From positions 1-24,665 of the IMG/VR virus record IMGVR_UViG_3300021136_000056: a DNA stretch of 24,665 bases; one strand, 5' to 3'. This DNA is from a virus. The position numbers and the translations under genes were made by a program. The notes under the pieces are model-generated. The model was given only the letters and a program-made list of their open reading frames with translations, had not been told where the DNA came from and did no database searches. This document shows, in pieces, positions 1 to 6,485 of the stretch (positions are counted from its first letter, which is position 1; each line of letters begins with the position of its first letter).

Positions 1-1
1 T

Positions 2-217
2 ATATCAAACACGATTGAAGAGTATGCCTACGACGTGGGCAACATTAAAAACTTAATTGAAGTAATTGCAACAGACATACAAGACCCGCATAGCGGTGCA
101 TTGTGGGCTACTCGACTAATGCTTGACAGGATGGAAGAACTATTACTAAAGCAATCCGCAGAACTAATGGCTCTACATCGTGAACAAAAAGAAATACCTA
201 AAAAGAAAAAGAAATGA
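2..217 (+). CDS. C-terminal part of an unknown small protein (5' truncated by window edge)
   Basis: The reading frame is open from base 2 to the TGA at 215-217, so the gene probably begins left of the window. A GTG at 35 could start it, but I see no clear ribosome site there and the upstream residues read naturally. The visible part is mostly helical and charged and ends in a lysine run (PKKKKK). The stop overlaps the polymerase start as ATGA at 214-217, which points to translational coupling. I do not recognise the family. A role in replication is suggested only by its neighbour. Confidence 0.6.
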   Translation: MSNTIEEYAYDVGNIKNLIEVIATDIQDPHSGALWATRLMLDRMEELLLKQSAELMALHREQKEIPKKKKK

Positions 218-2046
218 ATATTTTAACCCTTGACTTTGAAACGTATTATGCACAGGACTTTAGCTTGTCAAAGCTGACGACCGAGGAGTATGTGCGTGAT
301 GATCGCTTTGAAGTTATTGGTGTATCAATAAAGGAGAATGACGATGAAGTTAAGTGGTTTAGCGGTACTCACGAAGAAGTATTGGATTTCTTGTCTAACT
401 ATGACTGGGATAGTTCTTTTGCTCTTGCCCACAATGCTATGTTTGACTCTGCTATTCTGTCTTGGCGGTTTGGTATTAAACCAATGGCTTGGCTTGACAC
501 GCTTAGCATGGCTCGTGCGACAGATGGTTTGGAAGCTGGCAACTCCCTCGCTAAATTGGCTCAGCGTTATAACCTTGGAGTCAAAGGGACAGAAGTACTC
601 AATGCGATCGGCAAACGACGTGCGGATTTTAGCGACAATGATTTGTACGCATATGGTGGATATTGTAATAATGACGTGGAGCTAACCTACTCTCTTTTTG
701 AAATACTACTGCCACGGTTTAGCCTGTCCGAGTTAAAGCTAATTAGTTTGACAATCAAGATGTTTTCAGAGCCAACGTTATTTTTAGACACGGCGCTACT
801 TGAACAGCATCTGATGCAAGTGCGTGCCCGCAAAGAGAAATTACTTGATGCTTGCGTAGCAGATAAAGATACCCTAATGTCCAACCCGAAATTAGCAGAA
901 CTACTAATATCGTTGGGCGTTGAACCACCGATGAAGATAAGCCCAGCTAACGGAAAGGAAACATATGCGTTCGCCAAAAGTGACGAGGGCTTCAAGGCTC
1001 TTGCGGAACACCCCGATGAAAGAGTCCAAGCTATTGTTGCAGCCCGACTCGGAACAAAATCAACTTTGGAAGAAACAAGAACCGAGCGCTTTATCAGTAT
1101 TTCTAAGCGTGGTAGGATGCCTGTGCCTTTGCGTTATTATGCTGCTCATACTGGTCGTTGGGGTGGGGATGACAAGTTAAACCTACAAAACTTACCAAGG
1201 AAATCGCTTCTTAAGGAGGCAATAATTGCACCCGACGGTTATACCCTTATCGACGCAGACTCTTCTCAAATTGAGGCTCGCATTGTTGCGTGGCTAGCGG
1301 GACAAAACGACTTAGTCACAGCATTTGAAAGGCATGAAGATGTTTACAAAATCATGGCATCGTCTATATATGGTAAGGCAGAAGAAGAAATCGACTCGCA
1401 AGAAAGGTTCGTGGGTAAGACGACAATCCTCGGTGCGGGGTATGGCATGGGTTCTACCAAGTTTGGGATACAACTCAAAACTTTTGGGGTGGAAATCGCA
1501 GATGCGGAGGCGGCTAGGATTATCGAAGTCTATCGATCTAGATACCCTCACATTCCCCGACTTTGGCAGGAAGCTGGTAGTGCCCTTGATGCGCTCAGAA
1601 CTAAAAAAACTTGTCAAGTTGGGCATCAAGCGCAAGCACTTACCGTTACGGAGTCAGGTTTTTTACTCCCAAGTGGTCTTTTCCTCAACTACCCCGACCT
1701 CCAGCGAGATTCTGACAATCAGTTCTCATACGCCAGTAGACGAGGAAGAATTAAGATCTACGGTGGGAAAGTAGTAGAGAATGTGTGCCAAGCCCTAGCA
1801 AGGTGTGTTATTGGGGAGCAAATGCTTCGTATAGCGAAGCGTTACAAGGTAGCCTTAACCGTACACGATGCGGTGATGGCTGTCGTTCCCGAAGATGAAA
1901 CCAAGTCTGCAATGCTGTATATTGATGAATGTATGAAATGGAGACCGAAGTGGGCTCAAGAACTCCCTTTGGCTTGCGAACTTGGTGTAGGTAAATCCTA
2001 CGGTGATTGTAGTAAAAAGAAAGCAATAGAAGAATGGCAAAAGTAG
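214..2046 (+). CDS. Family A DNA polymerase with 3'-5' exonuclease domain
   Basis: 610 residues. This should be the phage replicative DNA polymerase, copying DNA in the host cytoplasm. The N-terminal proofreading exonuclease shows Exo I (D7-F-E9), Exo II (N74, F77-D78) and Exo III (Y150-x3-D154). The polymerase half has the GRWGGDDKLNLQNLPR segment near residues 314-329 and motif A DSSQIEAR with catalytic D349. Motif B is R398-x3-K402-x7-Y410-G, and motif C is VHDA with H551-D552. There is no 5' nuclease domain, as is usual for phage enzymes. One oddity is that motif C has Ala where most family A enzymes have Glu (HDE). Bases 1312-1774 are unusually free of stops in other frames, a sign of a codon-use change. 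The start is fixed by the ATGA overlap with the upstream gene. The stop overlaps the next small gene by 13 bases. Confidence 0.95.
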   Translation: MNILTLDFETYYAQDFSLSKLTTEEYVRDDRFEVIGVSIKENDDEVKWFSGTHEEVLDFLSNYDWDSSFALAHNAMFDSAILSWRFGIKPMAWLDTLSMARATDGLEAGNSLAKLAQRYNLGVKGTEVLNAIGKRRADFSDNDLYAYGGYCNNDVELTYSLFEILLPRFSLSELKLISLTIKMFSEPTLFLDTALLEQHLMQVRARKEKLLDACVADKDTLMSNPKLAELLISLGVEPPMKISPANGKETYAFAKSDEGFKALAEHPDERVQAIVAARLGTKSTLEETRTERFISISKRGRMPVPLRYYAAHTGRWGGDDKLNLQNLPRKSLLKEAIIAPDGYTLIDADSSQIEARIVAWLAGQNDLVTAFERHEDVYKIMASSIYGKAEEEIDSQERFVGKTTILGAGYGMGSTKFGIQLKTFGVEIADAEAARIIEVYRSRYPHIPRLWQEAGSALDALRTKKTCQVGHQAQALTVTESGFLLPSGLFLNYPDLQRDSDNQFSYASRRGRIKIYGGKVVENVCQALARCVIGEQMLRIAKRYKVALTVHDAVMAVVPEDETKSAMLYIDECMKWRPKWAQELPLACELGVGKSYGDCSKKKAIEEWQK

Positions 2047-2213
2047 ACTATACCCCTATGTATTTAGAAGCGATGAAAGAAATGAAATTAGCACACGAAG
2101 CCTTAGTAAGAAACAATTTTCAGTCAGCATATGAACATACGCTCAATGCTCAGACCGAATTGCGTTTAATGCGTGGCGCAGTTAAAAGCTGGATTCCTAC
2201 GGAGGACAAATGA
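2034..2213 (+). CDS. Small hypothetical protein, 59 residues
   Basis: ATG at 2034 lies inside the end of the polymerase gene, and the frame runs to TGA at 2211-2213. The product begins MAKVDYTPMYLEAMKEMK and ends in WIPTEDK. It looks like a short amphipathic helical protein, rich in Glu, Lys and Ala. Its stop overlaps the next ATG as ATGA. The tight packing on both sides is the main evidence that it is translated. I do not recognise it. Confidence 0.6.
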   Translation: MAKVDYTPMYLEAMKEMKLAHEALVRNNFQSAYEHTLNAQTELRLMRGAVKSWIPTEDK

Positions 2214-2341
2214 GAGACGGCGGAAAAGGCGATACACCACGCCCACTAGGTGTACCTATGGAAAAGTTTGATGCTCAATGGGAACAAATCTTTGGTAAAA
2301 AAGAAAAGCCCGAAGAGCCAAAAGAAAAAGAGGCTGAATGA
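2210..2341 (+). CDS. Small hypothetical protein, 43 residues (GGKGDTPRPL type)
   Basis: ATG at 2210 overlaps the previous stop (ATGA), and its own TGA at 2339-2341 overlaps the nuclease start (ATGA). The product begins MRDGGKGDTPRPLGV, contains FDAQWEQIFGKK and ends in a Lys/Glu-rich tail. From memory, short phage proteins with a GGKGD-PRPL opening and an F-x-x-x-W-x-x-I-F-G segment occur beside replication genes in other phages. I cannot verify this here and know no function. The ATGA junction at both ends strongly supports translation. Confidence 0.65.
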   Translation: MRDGGKGDTPRPLGVPMEKFDAQWEQIFGKKEKPEEPKEKEAE

Positions 2342-3012
2342 GCTTTACTTGGTCATACTCGTCGCTTGGATTATTCCAGCAGTGTCCTCGCAAATACTAT
2401 CGCTTGCGTGTAGTAAAGGATATTGTCGAGCCCGAAGCCGAGCATCTTACTTATGGGAAGCTGGTGCATGAAGCCGCCGAGTTGCACATCAGAGATGGTG
2501 TGCCTATCCCTGAGAAGTATTCATTCCTTACTCCAGTATTGGATGTTCTAAAAGCAATACCAGGTGAGAAGCATTGTGAATACAAGATGGGTTTGACTGC
2601 TGATTTAGAGCCATGTGACTTCTTTGATAAAGCCAATGTGTGGTATCGAGGTATTGCCGATCTGATTATTATAGACGGCGGCTTAGCCCACATCATTGAC
2701 TATAAGACAGGCAAGTCTGCGCAGTATGCCGACACTAAACAGTTAGAACTTATGGCGCTGTGTGTATTCAAGCACTTCCCACAAGTCGAGAGAGTTAAGG
2801 CTGGCTTGGCTTTTGTGGTGTGCGAAGAGTTTGTTAAGGCTAAATATGCAAAAGACGAAGCGCCACAGAAGTGGATTACTTGGTTGCAAGAAACTAATAA
2901 ATTAGAAGCAGCCCATACCAATGATGTGTGGAACGCAAAACCTAACTTTACTTGCAGGAAGTTCTGCCCAGTAAAAGACTGCGAACATAATGGAAAAGGA
3001 CATTGGAAATGA
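2338..3012 (+). CDS. PD-(D/E)XK nuclease, Cas4/RecB-like, with probable Fe-S cluster
   Basis: 224 residues. This is probably a DNA exonuclease used in phage replication, recombination or host DNA breakdown. The nuclease core shows the motif I His (H44 in YGKLVHE), an acidic E81, motif II D108 in GIADLI, motif III D121-Y-K123 and motif QLE at 135-137. Four cysteines, C16 in the opening CPRKYY and C206, C210 and C215 near the end, match the Cas4/AddB arrangement that holds a 4Fe-4S cluster. The length is normal for phage Cas4-like nucleases. ATGA overlaps at both ends place it in the same translational chain as the polymerase. There are no cas1/cas2 genes or repeats nearby, so a CRISPR adaptation role is not supported. 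Assignment to the superfamily is secure; the exact substrate is not known. Confidence 0.88.
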   Translation: MSFTWSYSSLGLFQQCPRKYYRLRVVKDIVEPEAEHLTYGKLVHEAAELHIRDGVPIPEKYSFLTPVLDVLKAIPGEKHCEYKMGLTADLEPCDFFDKANVWYRGIADLIIIDGGLAHIIDYKTGKSAQYADTKQLELMALCVFKHFPQVERVKAGLAFVVCEEFVKAKYAKDEAPQKWITWLQETNKLEAAHTNDVWNAKPNFTCRKFCPVKDCEHNGKGHWK

Positions 3013-3224
3013 ACGAGAATGATTTAAGGGATTGCTTTGCGATGTTTGCATTAATGGGTTTAATTACGGCGTATAAAGACGACCACACAATTAACCATGA
3101 AATAGCAGAAAGAGCCTATAACCTTGCAGATAAAATGCTTGAAGCACGTAAAGTTGAACCCGAAGCCGAAGTCGGTATTGTTGCAGTTAAACGGAGAAAG
3201 AAACGTGAAGAAAGGGATGCGTAA
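3009..3224 (+). CDS. Small hypothetical protein, 71 residues
   Basis: I chose ATG at 3009 because it overlaps the nuclease stop as ATGA. A TTG at 3003 is also in frame. The product reads MNENDLRDCFAMFALMGL, then a short hydrophobic stretch, then AERAYNLADKMLEARK, and ends basic (KRRKKREERDA). The pattern of an LRDxFA opening and a Y-x-x-A-D-x-M-L-x-A-R end resembles many short phage proteins of unknown role, from memory only. It is part of the coupled chain. Confidence 0.7.
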   Translation: MNENDLRDCFAMFALMGLITAYKDDHTINHEIAERAYNLADKMLEARKVEPEAEVGIVAVKRRKKREERDA

Positions 3225-3438
3225 GGTTTTAGAAGAGGTCATTGATGATGTCTTACGCCGACTACCAAACAAAAAAGAAGGGCTAAAGCCTTATGAATTG
3301 TGGAACGCTGTACCAACTTTTCGACGAGCAAAACGAGTTGATGCGTATTGTTTCGAGGAAAGAAGAAGCGCTCGCAGTAGTCGCTCTGCGGAGTGGTTGG
3401 AGTTACAAAAGAGTAGCAGTAGTAAAACCAAAGTTTGA
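3205..3438 (+). CDS. Small hypothetical protein, up to 77 residues, GTG start (3' half doubtful)
   Basis: A GTG at 3205 follows GGAG at 3193-3196 with good spacing and overlaps the previous gene by 20 bases. The first 30 residues (VKKGMRKVLEEVIDDVLRRL and on) look like a real amphipathic helix. After about base 3293 the translation becomes an Arg/Ser-rich low-complexity tail (RRSARSSRSAE, SSSSKTK), which suggests that selection there acts on the other frame (see 3293-3460). The gene may be real to its TGA at 3436-3438, or a frameshift may join it to the next frame. I do not recognise it. Confidence 0.45.
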   Translation: MKKGMRKVLEEVIDDVLRRLPNKKEGLKPYELWNAVPTFRRAKRVDAYCFEERRSARSSRSAEWLELQKSSSSKTKV

Positions 3439-3460
3439 GTTTGAGGATGCACCATTTTGA
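3293..3460 (+). CDS. Small hypothetical protein, 55 residues, overlapping the previous frame
   Basis: This frame is opened by a TAA at 3284 and starts at ATG 3293, with AGAAGGG about 11 bases upstream. The product begins MNCGTLYQLFDEQNELMRIV, passes through EEALAVVALRSGWSYKRVAVV and ends KPKFEFEDAPF. It reads as a well-formed small soluble protein, unlike the Ser/Arg-rich translation of the overlapping frame. Its TGA (3458-3460) overlaps the TTG start of the PPK2 gene as TTGA, the same coupling pattern used elsewhere in this chain. Function unknown. Confidence 0.65.
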   Translation: MNCGTLYQLFDEQNELMRIVSRKEEALAVVALRSGWSYKRVAVVKPKFEFEDAPF

Positions 3461-4224
3461 GCACCATAGACCAAACAGAAGCATCACCTAGGAACTTGAT
3501 TAGTCTCAAGGATTACGAGGCGAAAAAGTATTTATTACAAATTGAACTATTGAAATGGCAAAATTATGTTAAAGAAACTAATACACAACATATCATCGTT
3601 TTTGAAGGGCGTGATGCAGCGGGAAAAGGAGGTTCTATTAAACGGTTTATGGAACACCTCAACCCAAGAACAGCAAGAGTCGTGGCCCTTTCCAAGCCAA
3701 CCGAGCAAGAAGCCAAAGAGTGGTACTGGCAAAGACACATCAAAGAGTTCCCCAAAGCAGGCGAAATCACGTTCTGGGACAGGTCGTGGTACAACCGAGC
3801 AGGGGTCGAATGCGTTCTTGGTTTTTGTACCAGAGAGCAAACCGAACAATTCTACAAAGAAGCGCCCATCCTTGAAAAAGTCTGGGTCGAAGGAGGAATT
3901 AAAATTATCAAGTTCTGGTACTCGGTCAGCAAAAAAGAGCAAGCCCGTCGCTTCAAAGAAAGGGAAACCCACCCGCTCAAGCAAGGCAAACTCAGCGAAG
4001 TAGACATGATTAGTCAGGATTTGTGGGATGAATACACTAGAGCCAAGAATGAGATGTTTGCGAGAACTAACATTCCCGAATGTCCTTGGATACAAGTGCG
4101 CTCAAACTGCAAAAGATCTGCGAGAATAGCGAGTATGCAGTACGTTCTGCTGAAGAATGACTACCCTGATCGGAGCCTAGAAAACATCGGGGTAATCGAC
4201 TCGTCTATATTAAAAGGAGTTTGA
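3457..4224 (+). CDS. ppk2: Polyphosphate kinase 2 (PPK2) family protein
   Basis: 255 residues. PPK2 enzymes transfer phosphate from polyphosphate to nucleoside di- or monophosphates. Walker A is EGRDAAGKGG at 50-59, with the PPK2-specific D53 and K57. The Walker B/lid segment is FWDRSWYNRAGVE at 106-118, with D108. The conserved YxRAKNEMF segment is at 193-201. The start is TTG at 3457, with GAGG at 3443-3446. No in-frame ATG occurs before residue 65, and an ATG start would lose the kinase core. A deviation is PLKQGKLS at 173-180, where bacterial relatives usually have PLKRWKLS. Between 3547 and 4095 the codons favour C endings and AGA/AGG, and both another + frame and the - strand are stop-free, unlike neighbouring genes. 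This hints at recent acquisition. Whether it makes NTPs from NDPs or NDPs from NMPs cannot be read from the sequence. Confidence 0.92.
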   Translation: MSTIDQTEASPRNLISLKDYEAKKYLLQIELLKWQNYVKETNTQHIIVFEGRDAAGKGGSIKRFMEHLNPRTARVVALSKPTEQEAKEWYWQRHIKEFPKAGEITFWDRSWYNRAGVECVLGFCTREQTEQFYKEAPILEKVWVEGGIKIIKFWYSVSKKEQARRFKERETHPLKQGKLSEVDMISQDLWDEYTRAKNEMFARTNIPECPWIQVRSNCKRSARIASMQYVLLKNDYPDRSLENIGVIDSSILKGV

Positions 4225-4225
4225 C

Positions 4226-4516
4226 ATGGCAAACAAGAAGAAGATTGTAGCACCTGCAATTCGTGAAAAGAAAACAGGGGTAGTTATTGAAGCTCCCTCT
4301 AAAGCATGGGCGCATGACCAGATAGAAGCAAAAGAGCATATACCTGATAAGAAAGTTAAGCGGGGGTTTATAACTAGCGAAGATAAATTTGTAGGTAGGA
4401 AAAAAGCCGCCAAGATTGCTAAGAAAGCTGGGCAAATTAAAGGCGAACACGTTAAAAAATTACATTCAAGCGACCTTCGCTTGGCTAATGGGATACCCAA
4501 AAAGAAATTTAAATGA
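4226..4516 (+). CDS. Small basic hypothetical protein, 96 residues
   Basis: ATG at 4226 is one base after the PPK2 stop and has a strong AAGGAG at 4214-4219. The product starts with a lysine-rich MANKKKIV, has a central KRGFITSEDKFVGRKKAAK and a later GQIKG, and ends LHSSDLRLANGIPKKKFK. The order R-G-F-x-T-S, F-V-x-R-x-x-A, G-Q-I, L-H-S-x-D-L recalls a small domain of unknown function that I have seen in phage proteins; this is memory, not a search. The high lysine content would suit nucleic acid binding. Its stop overlaps the methyltransferase start as ATGA. Confidence 0.75.
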   Translation: MANKKKIVAPAIREKKTGVVIEAPSKAWAHDQIEAKEHIPDKKVKRGFITSEDKFVGRKKAAKIAKKAGQIKGEHVKKLHSSDLRLANGIPKKKFK

Positions 4517-5043
4517 ACTTTACAGAAGATTGGTTTAGCCACAATATACCTAACTTTGAACTATGCATGAACAAGTTAGCCGAGAAAGAGTTATTTCTTG
4601 AAATTGGTAGTTACGAAGGGCGCTCAACTTGTTGGTTGCTTGAGAACGGCTTGGCAGACAAAGGTAGTATGGTGTCTATTGACCCATACCCAAACCTTAC
4701 CGAAGTTGAAACTAGGTTTTGGACTAATATTGCACAAGCTAAGAAAGATACTCAAGTGGTATCTGCCTTTAAAGATACTTCATATAAAGCATTAGCCGAA
4801 ATGATTGGGTATAAATATGCGTTTGACTTTATTTATGTGGATGGTAGCCACGCTCCTGATGTTGCTCTTACTGATGCTTGTATGGCGTGGGGGTTATTAA
4901 AACAAGGTGGCGTCATGTTGTTTGATGACTACCAGTATCCACACGAAGCTACTGGCAAAGGCATTGATGCTTTCTTATCCGCTTTTGAAGGTCAATATGA
5001 TTTAGTGTTTTCCAACTATCAACTGGCGGTGCAAAAGAAATGA
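4513..5043 (+). CDS. Class I SAM-dependent methyltransferase (Methyltransf_24-like)
   Basis: 176 residues with a Rossmann-fold methyltransferase layout. Motif I is FLEIGSYEGRST (28-39, E30 and the glycines binding SAM). The acidic residue after strand 2 is D57 in SIDPYP. YVDGSHAPD (108-116) and the late LFDDYQYP (136-143) match the small Methyltransf_24 group. Members of that group often act on sugars or small molecules rather than DNA, and there is no adenine-methylase (D/N)PP(Y/F) motif. ATGA overlaps with genes on both sides, followed directly by two glycosyltransferases, suggest joint work on a glycan or a modified nucleotide. The substrate is unknown. Confidence 0.85.
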   Translation: MNFTEDWFSHNIPNFELCMNKLAEKELFLEIGSYEGRSTCWLLENGLADKGSMVSIDPYPNLTEVETRFWTNIAQAKKDTQVVSAFKDTSYKALAEMIGYKYAFDFIYVDGSHAPDVALTDACMAWGLLKQGGVMLFDDYQYPHEATGKGIDAFLSAFEGQYDLVFSNYQLAVQKK

Positions 5044-5744
5044 CACGTATAGCAGTGATAACCCCAACAATCGGAACTGATTGGTTGCCACAAGCTATGC
5101 ACAGTGTTGGTATGGATGCCGAGCATTGGATTGTAGTAGATGGTATTGCCTATGCCCAGCGTGTAGCTAGCATGATTCAAGCACACCCATATAGACAAAA
5201 GCTAATTGTGCTTCCTGAGAATACTGGCACGCCGATAGTAGGCTTTAATGGTTTACCCTATACAGGGTTCTTTAATGGCTATCGAATAAATGCTGCTATT
5301 CCTTTGCTAACTAATGCCGACTACGTTATGTTCCTTGATGAAGATAATTGGTTTGAACCAAACCATATCACTAGCATGGTTGAGGCGCTAGAGAAAAACA
5401 ACTGGGATTGGTGCTATTCATTAAGAAACGTCGTAGCAAAAGATGGTTCATTTATTTGCAAAGATGAGTGCGACAGTCTAGGGATAATCCCTAGTTATCA
5501 CGAGACAAGCGGAAGTTTTGTGGATATGAACTGTTACTTATTTAAAAACTGTGTGATTAGTCAGATAGCTCATAAGATGTTTGATTTAGTTAAGACCTAC
5601 GACGGCGATAAGAATTTATATAAAGAAGCTAGTAGTAGATACCCTAACTTTGGCTGCACAGATTTGTTTACAGTAAATTACAGAATGACAAGACCGAATC
5701 AAGAAGATTTTTACTTAAAAGGAAACGAAGTATATGGAAAATAA
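5040..5744 (+). CDS. Glycosyltransferase, GT-A fold (family 2-like)
   Basis: 234 residues. The N-terminus MTRIAVITPTIGTDWLPQA is the nucleotide-sugar-binding opening of a GT2-like enzyme. It is followed by WIVVDG at 30-35 and the metal-binding D100-E-D102 in FLDEDNWFEP. The C-terminal part has several cysteines and an aromatic GCTDLFTVNYRM segment. It likely transfers a sugar from a nucleotide-sugar donor; acceptor and donor are unknown. The gene starts by ATGA overlap with the methyltransferase and overlaps the second glycosyltransferase by 11 bases. There is no signal peptide or membrane segment, so a cytoplasmic enzyme is expected. Confidence 0.85.
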   Translation: MTRIAVITPTIGTDWLPQAMHSVGMDAEHWIVVDGIAYAQRVASMIQAHPYRQKLIVLPENTGTPIVGFNGLPYTGFFNGYRINAAIPLLTNADYVMFLDEDNWFEPNHITSMVEALEKNNWDWCYSLRNVVAKDGSFICKDECDSLGIIPSYHETSGSFVDMNCYLFKNCVISQIAHKMFDLVKTYDGDKNLYKEASSRYPNFGCTDLFTVNYRMTRPNQEDFYLKGNEVYGK

Positions 5745-6483
5745 TAAGTCACTATTTATTGCCACCCCTATGTACGGTGGCTTATGCAACGGTTCTTATA
5801 CATTAGGTATGTTACTCATGCCTGGTGTGTTTGGTAAAGCAGGTATTGGTATGCAGTATGCCCACATGATGAATGAGTCTTTGATTACCCGTGCTCGTAA
5901 TAGTTTGGCGCATGACTTTTTAGAAAGCAACTGCACGCATCTTATGTTTATCGATGCCGATATTGGGTTTAATCCCAATGATATTATTCCTATGGTTGCT
6001 GCAGATAAAGATATTATTTGTGGTTTGTACCCTAAGAAAGAAATTAACTGGGTGCAAGTAGAAGCGGCAGTTAAAGCTGGCGTTCCTACCGAAAAGCTCA
6101 AAGATCATACAGGCATTTTTGTAGTTAATGCGGTTAATTATGAGACAGAGATTGCCGCAAACATTTCTGACGTAGTTGAGATTGCTAATGGAGGTACAGG
6201 CTTTATGTTGATTAAGCGTGAAGTATTTGCTGGCTTAGCTGACAAAGTACCTGAGTATATTAACGACATGTTTGCAGTTACTGACGACCACAATCAGAAA
6301 AAAGTAATCAAAGAATACTTTGCTACTAGTATTGATTCCACATCGGGTAATCGCTTATTGTCGGAAGACTATCATTTCTGCAAAATTGCAAGAGAAGCTG
6401 GCTTTAAAATTTGGGCAGCACCTTGGGCGCAGTTGTCCCACACAGGTTCTTACGTGTTTAGCGGTTATTTACCAAGGGTTTAA
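5734..6483 (+). CDS. Second putative glycosyltransferase (phage type)
   Basis: 249 residues. It opens LFIATPMYGG, has ITRARNSLAHDFL at 51-63 and a DxD at D74-A-D76 in MFIDADIGF. Near the end are SEDYHFC and a His in LSHTGS. These are the features of the phage GT-A proteins usually annotated as glycosyltransferase or glycosyltransferase-like hydrolase. The start ATG at 5734 lies inside the end of the previous gene and has AAAAGGAAA before it. It is probably a partner of the two upstream enzymes. Whether it acts on phage DNA, on virion protein or on host surface sugars is not shown by the sequence. Confidence 0.8.
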   Translation: MENNKSLFIATPMYGGLCNGSYTLGMLLMPGVFGKAGIGMQYAHMMNESLITRARNSLAHDFLESNCTHLMFIDADIGFNPNDIIPMVAADKDIICGLYPKKEINWVQVEAAVKAGVPTEKLKDHTGIFVVNAVNYETEIAANISDVVEIANGGTGFMLIKREVFAGLADKVPEYINDMFAVTDDHNQKKVIKEYFATSIDSTSGNRLLSEDYHFCKIAREAGFKIWAAPWAQLSHTGSYVFSGYLPRV

Positions 6484-6485
6484 TC

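Noticed and set aside
2338-3012. CRISPR adaptation role for the Cas4-like gene
   Set aside because: No repeat array, cas1 or cas2 is visible in the window.
3547-4095. Long antisense open frame (182 residues) opposite the PPK2 gene
   Set aside because: The + strand PPK2 is unmistakable. The antisense product is Phe/Leu-rich with no recognisable domain and arises from codon composition.
4221-4226. TTGACA as a -35 promoter box before the small basic gene
   Set aside because: No acceptable -10 box lies 16-18 bases downstream, and the bases serve the PPK2 stop and next start.
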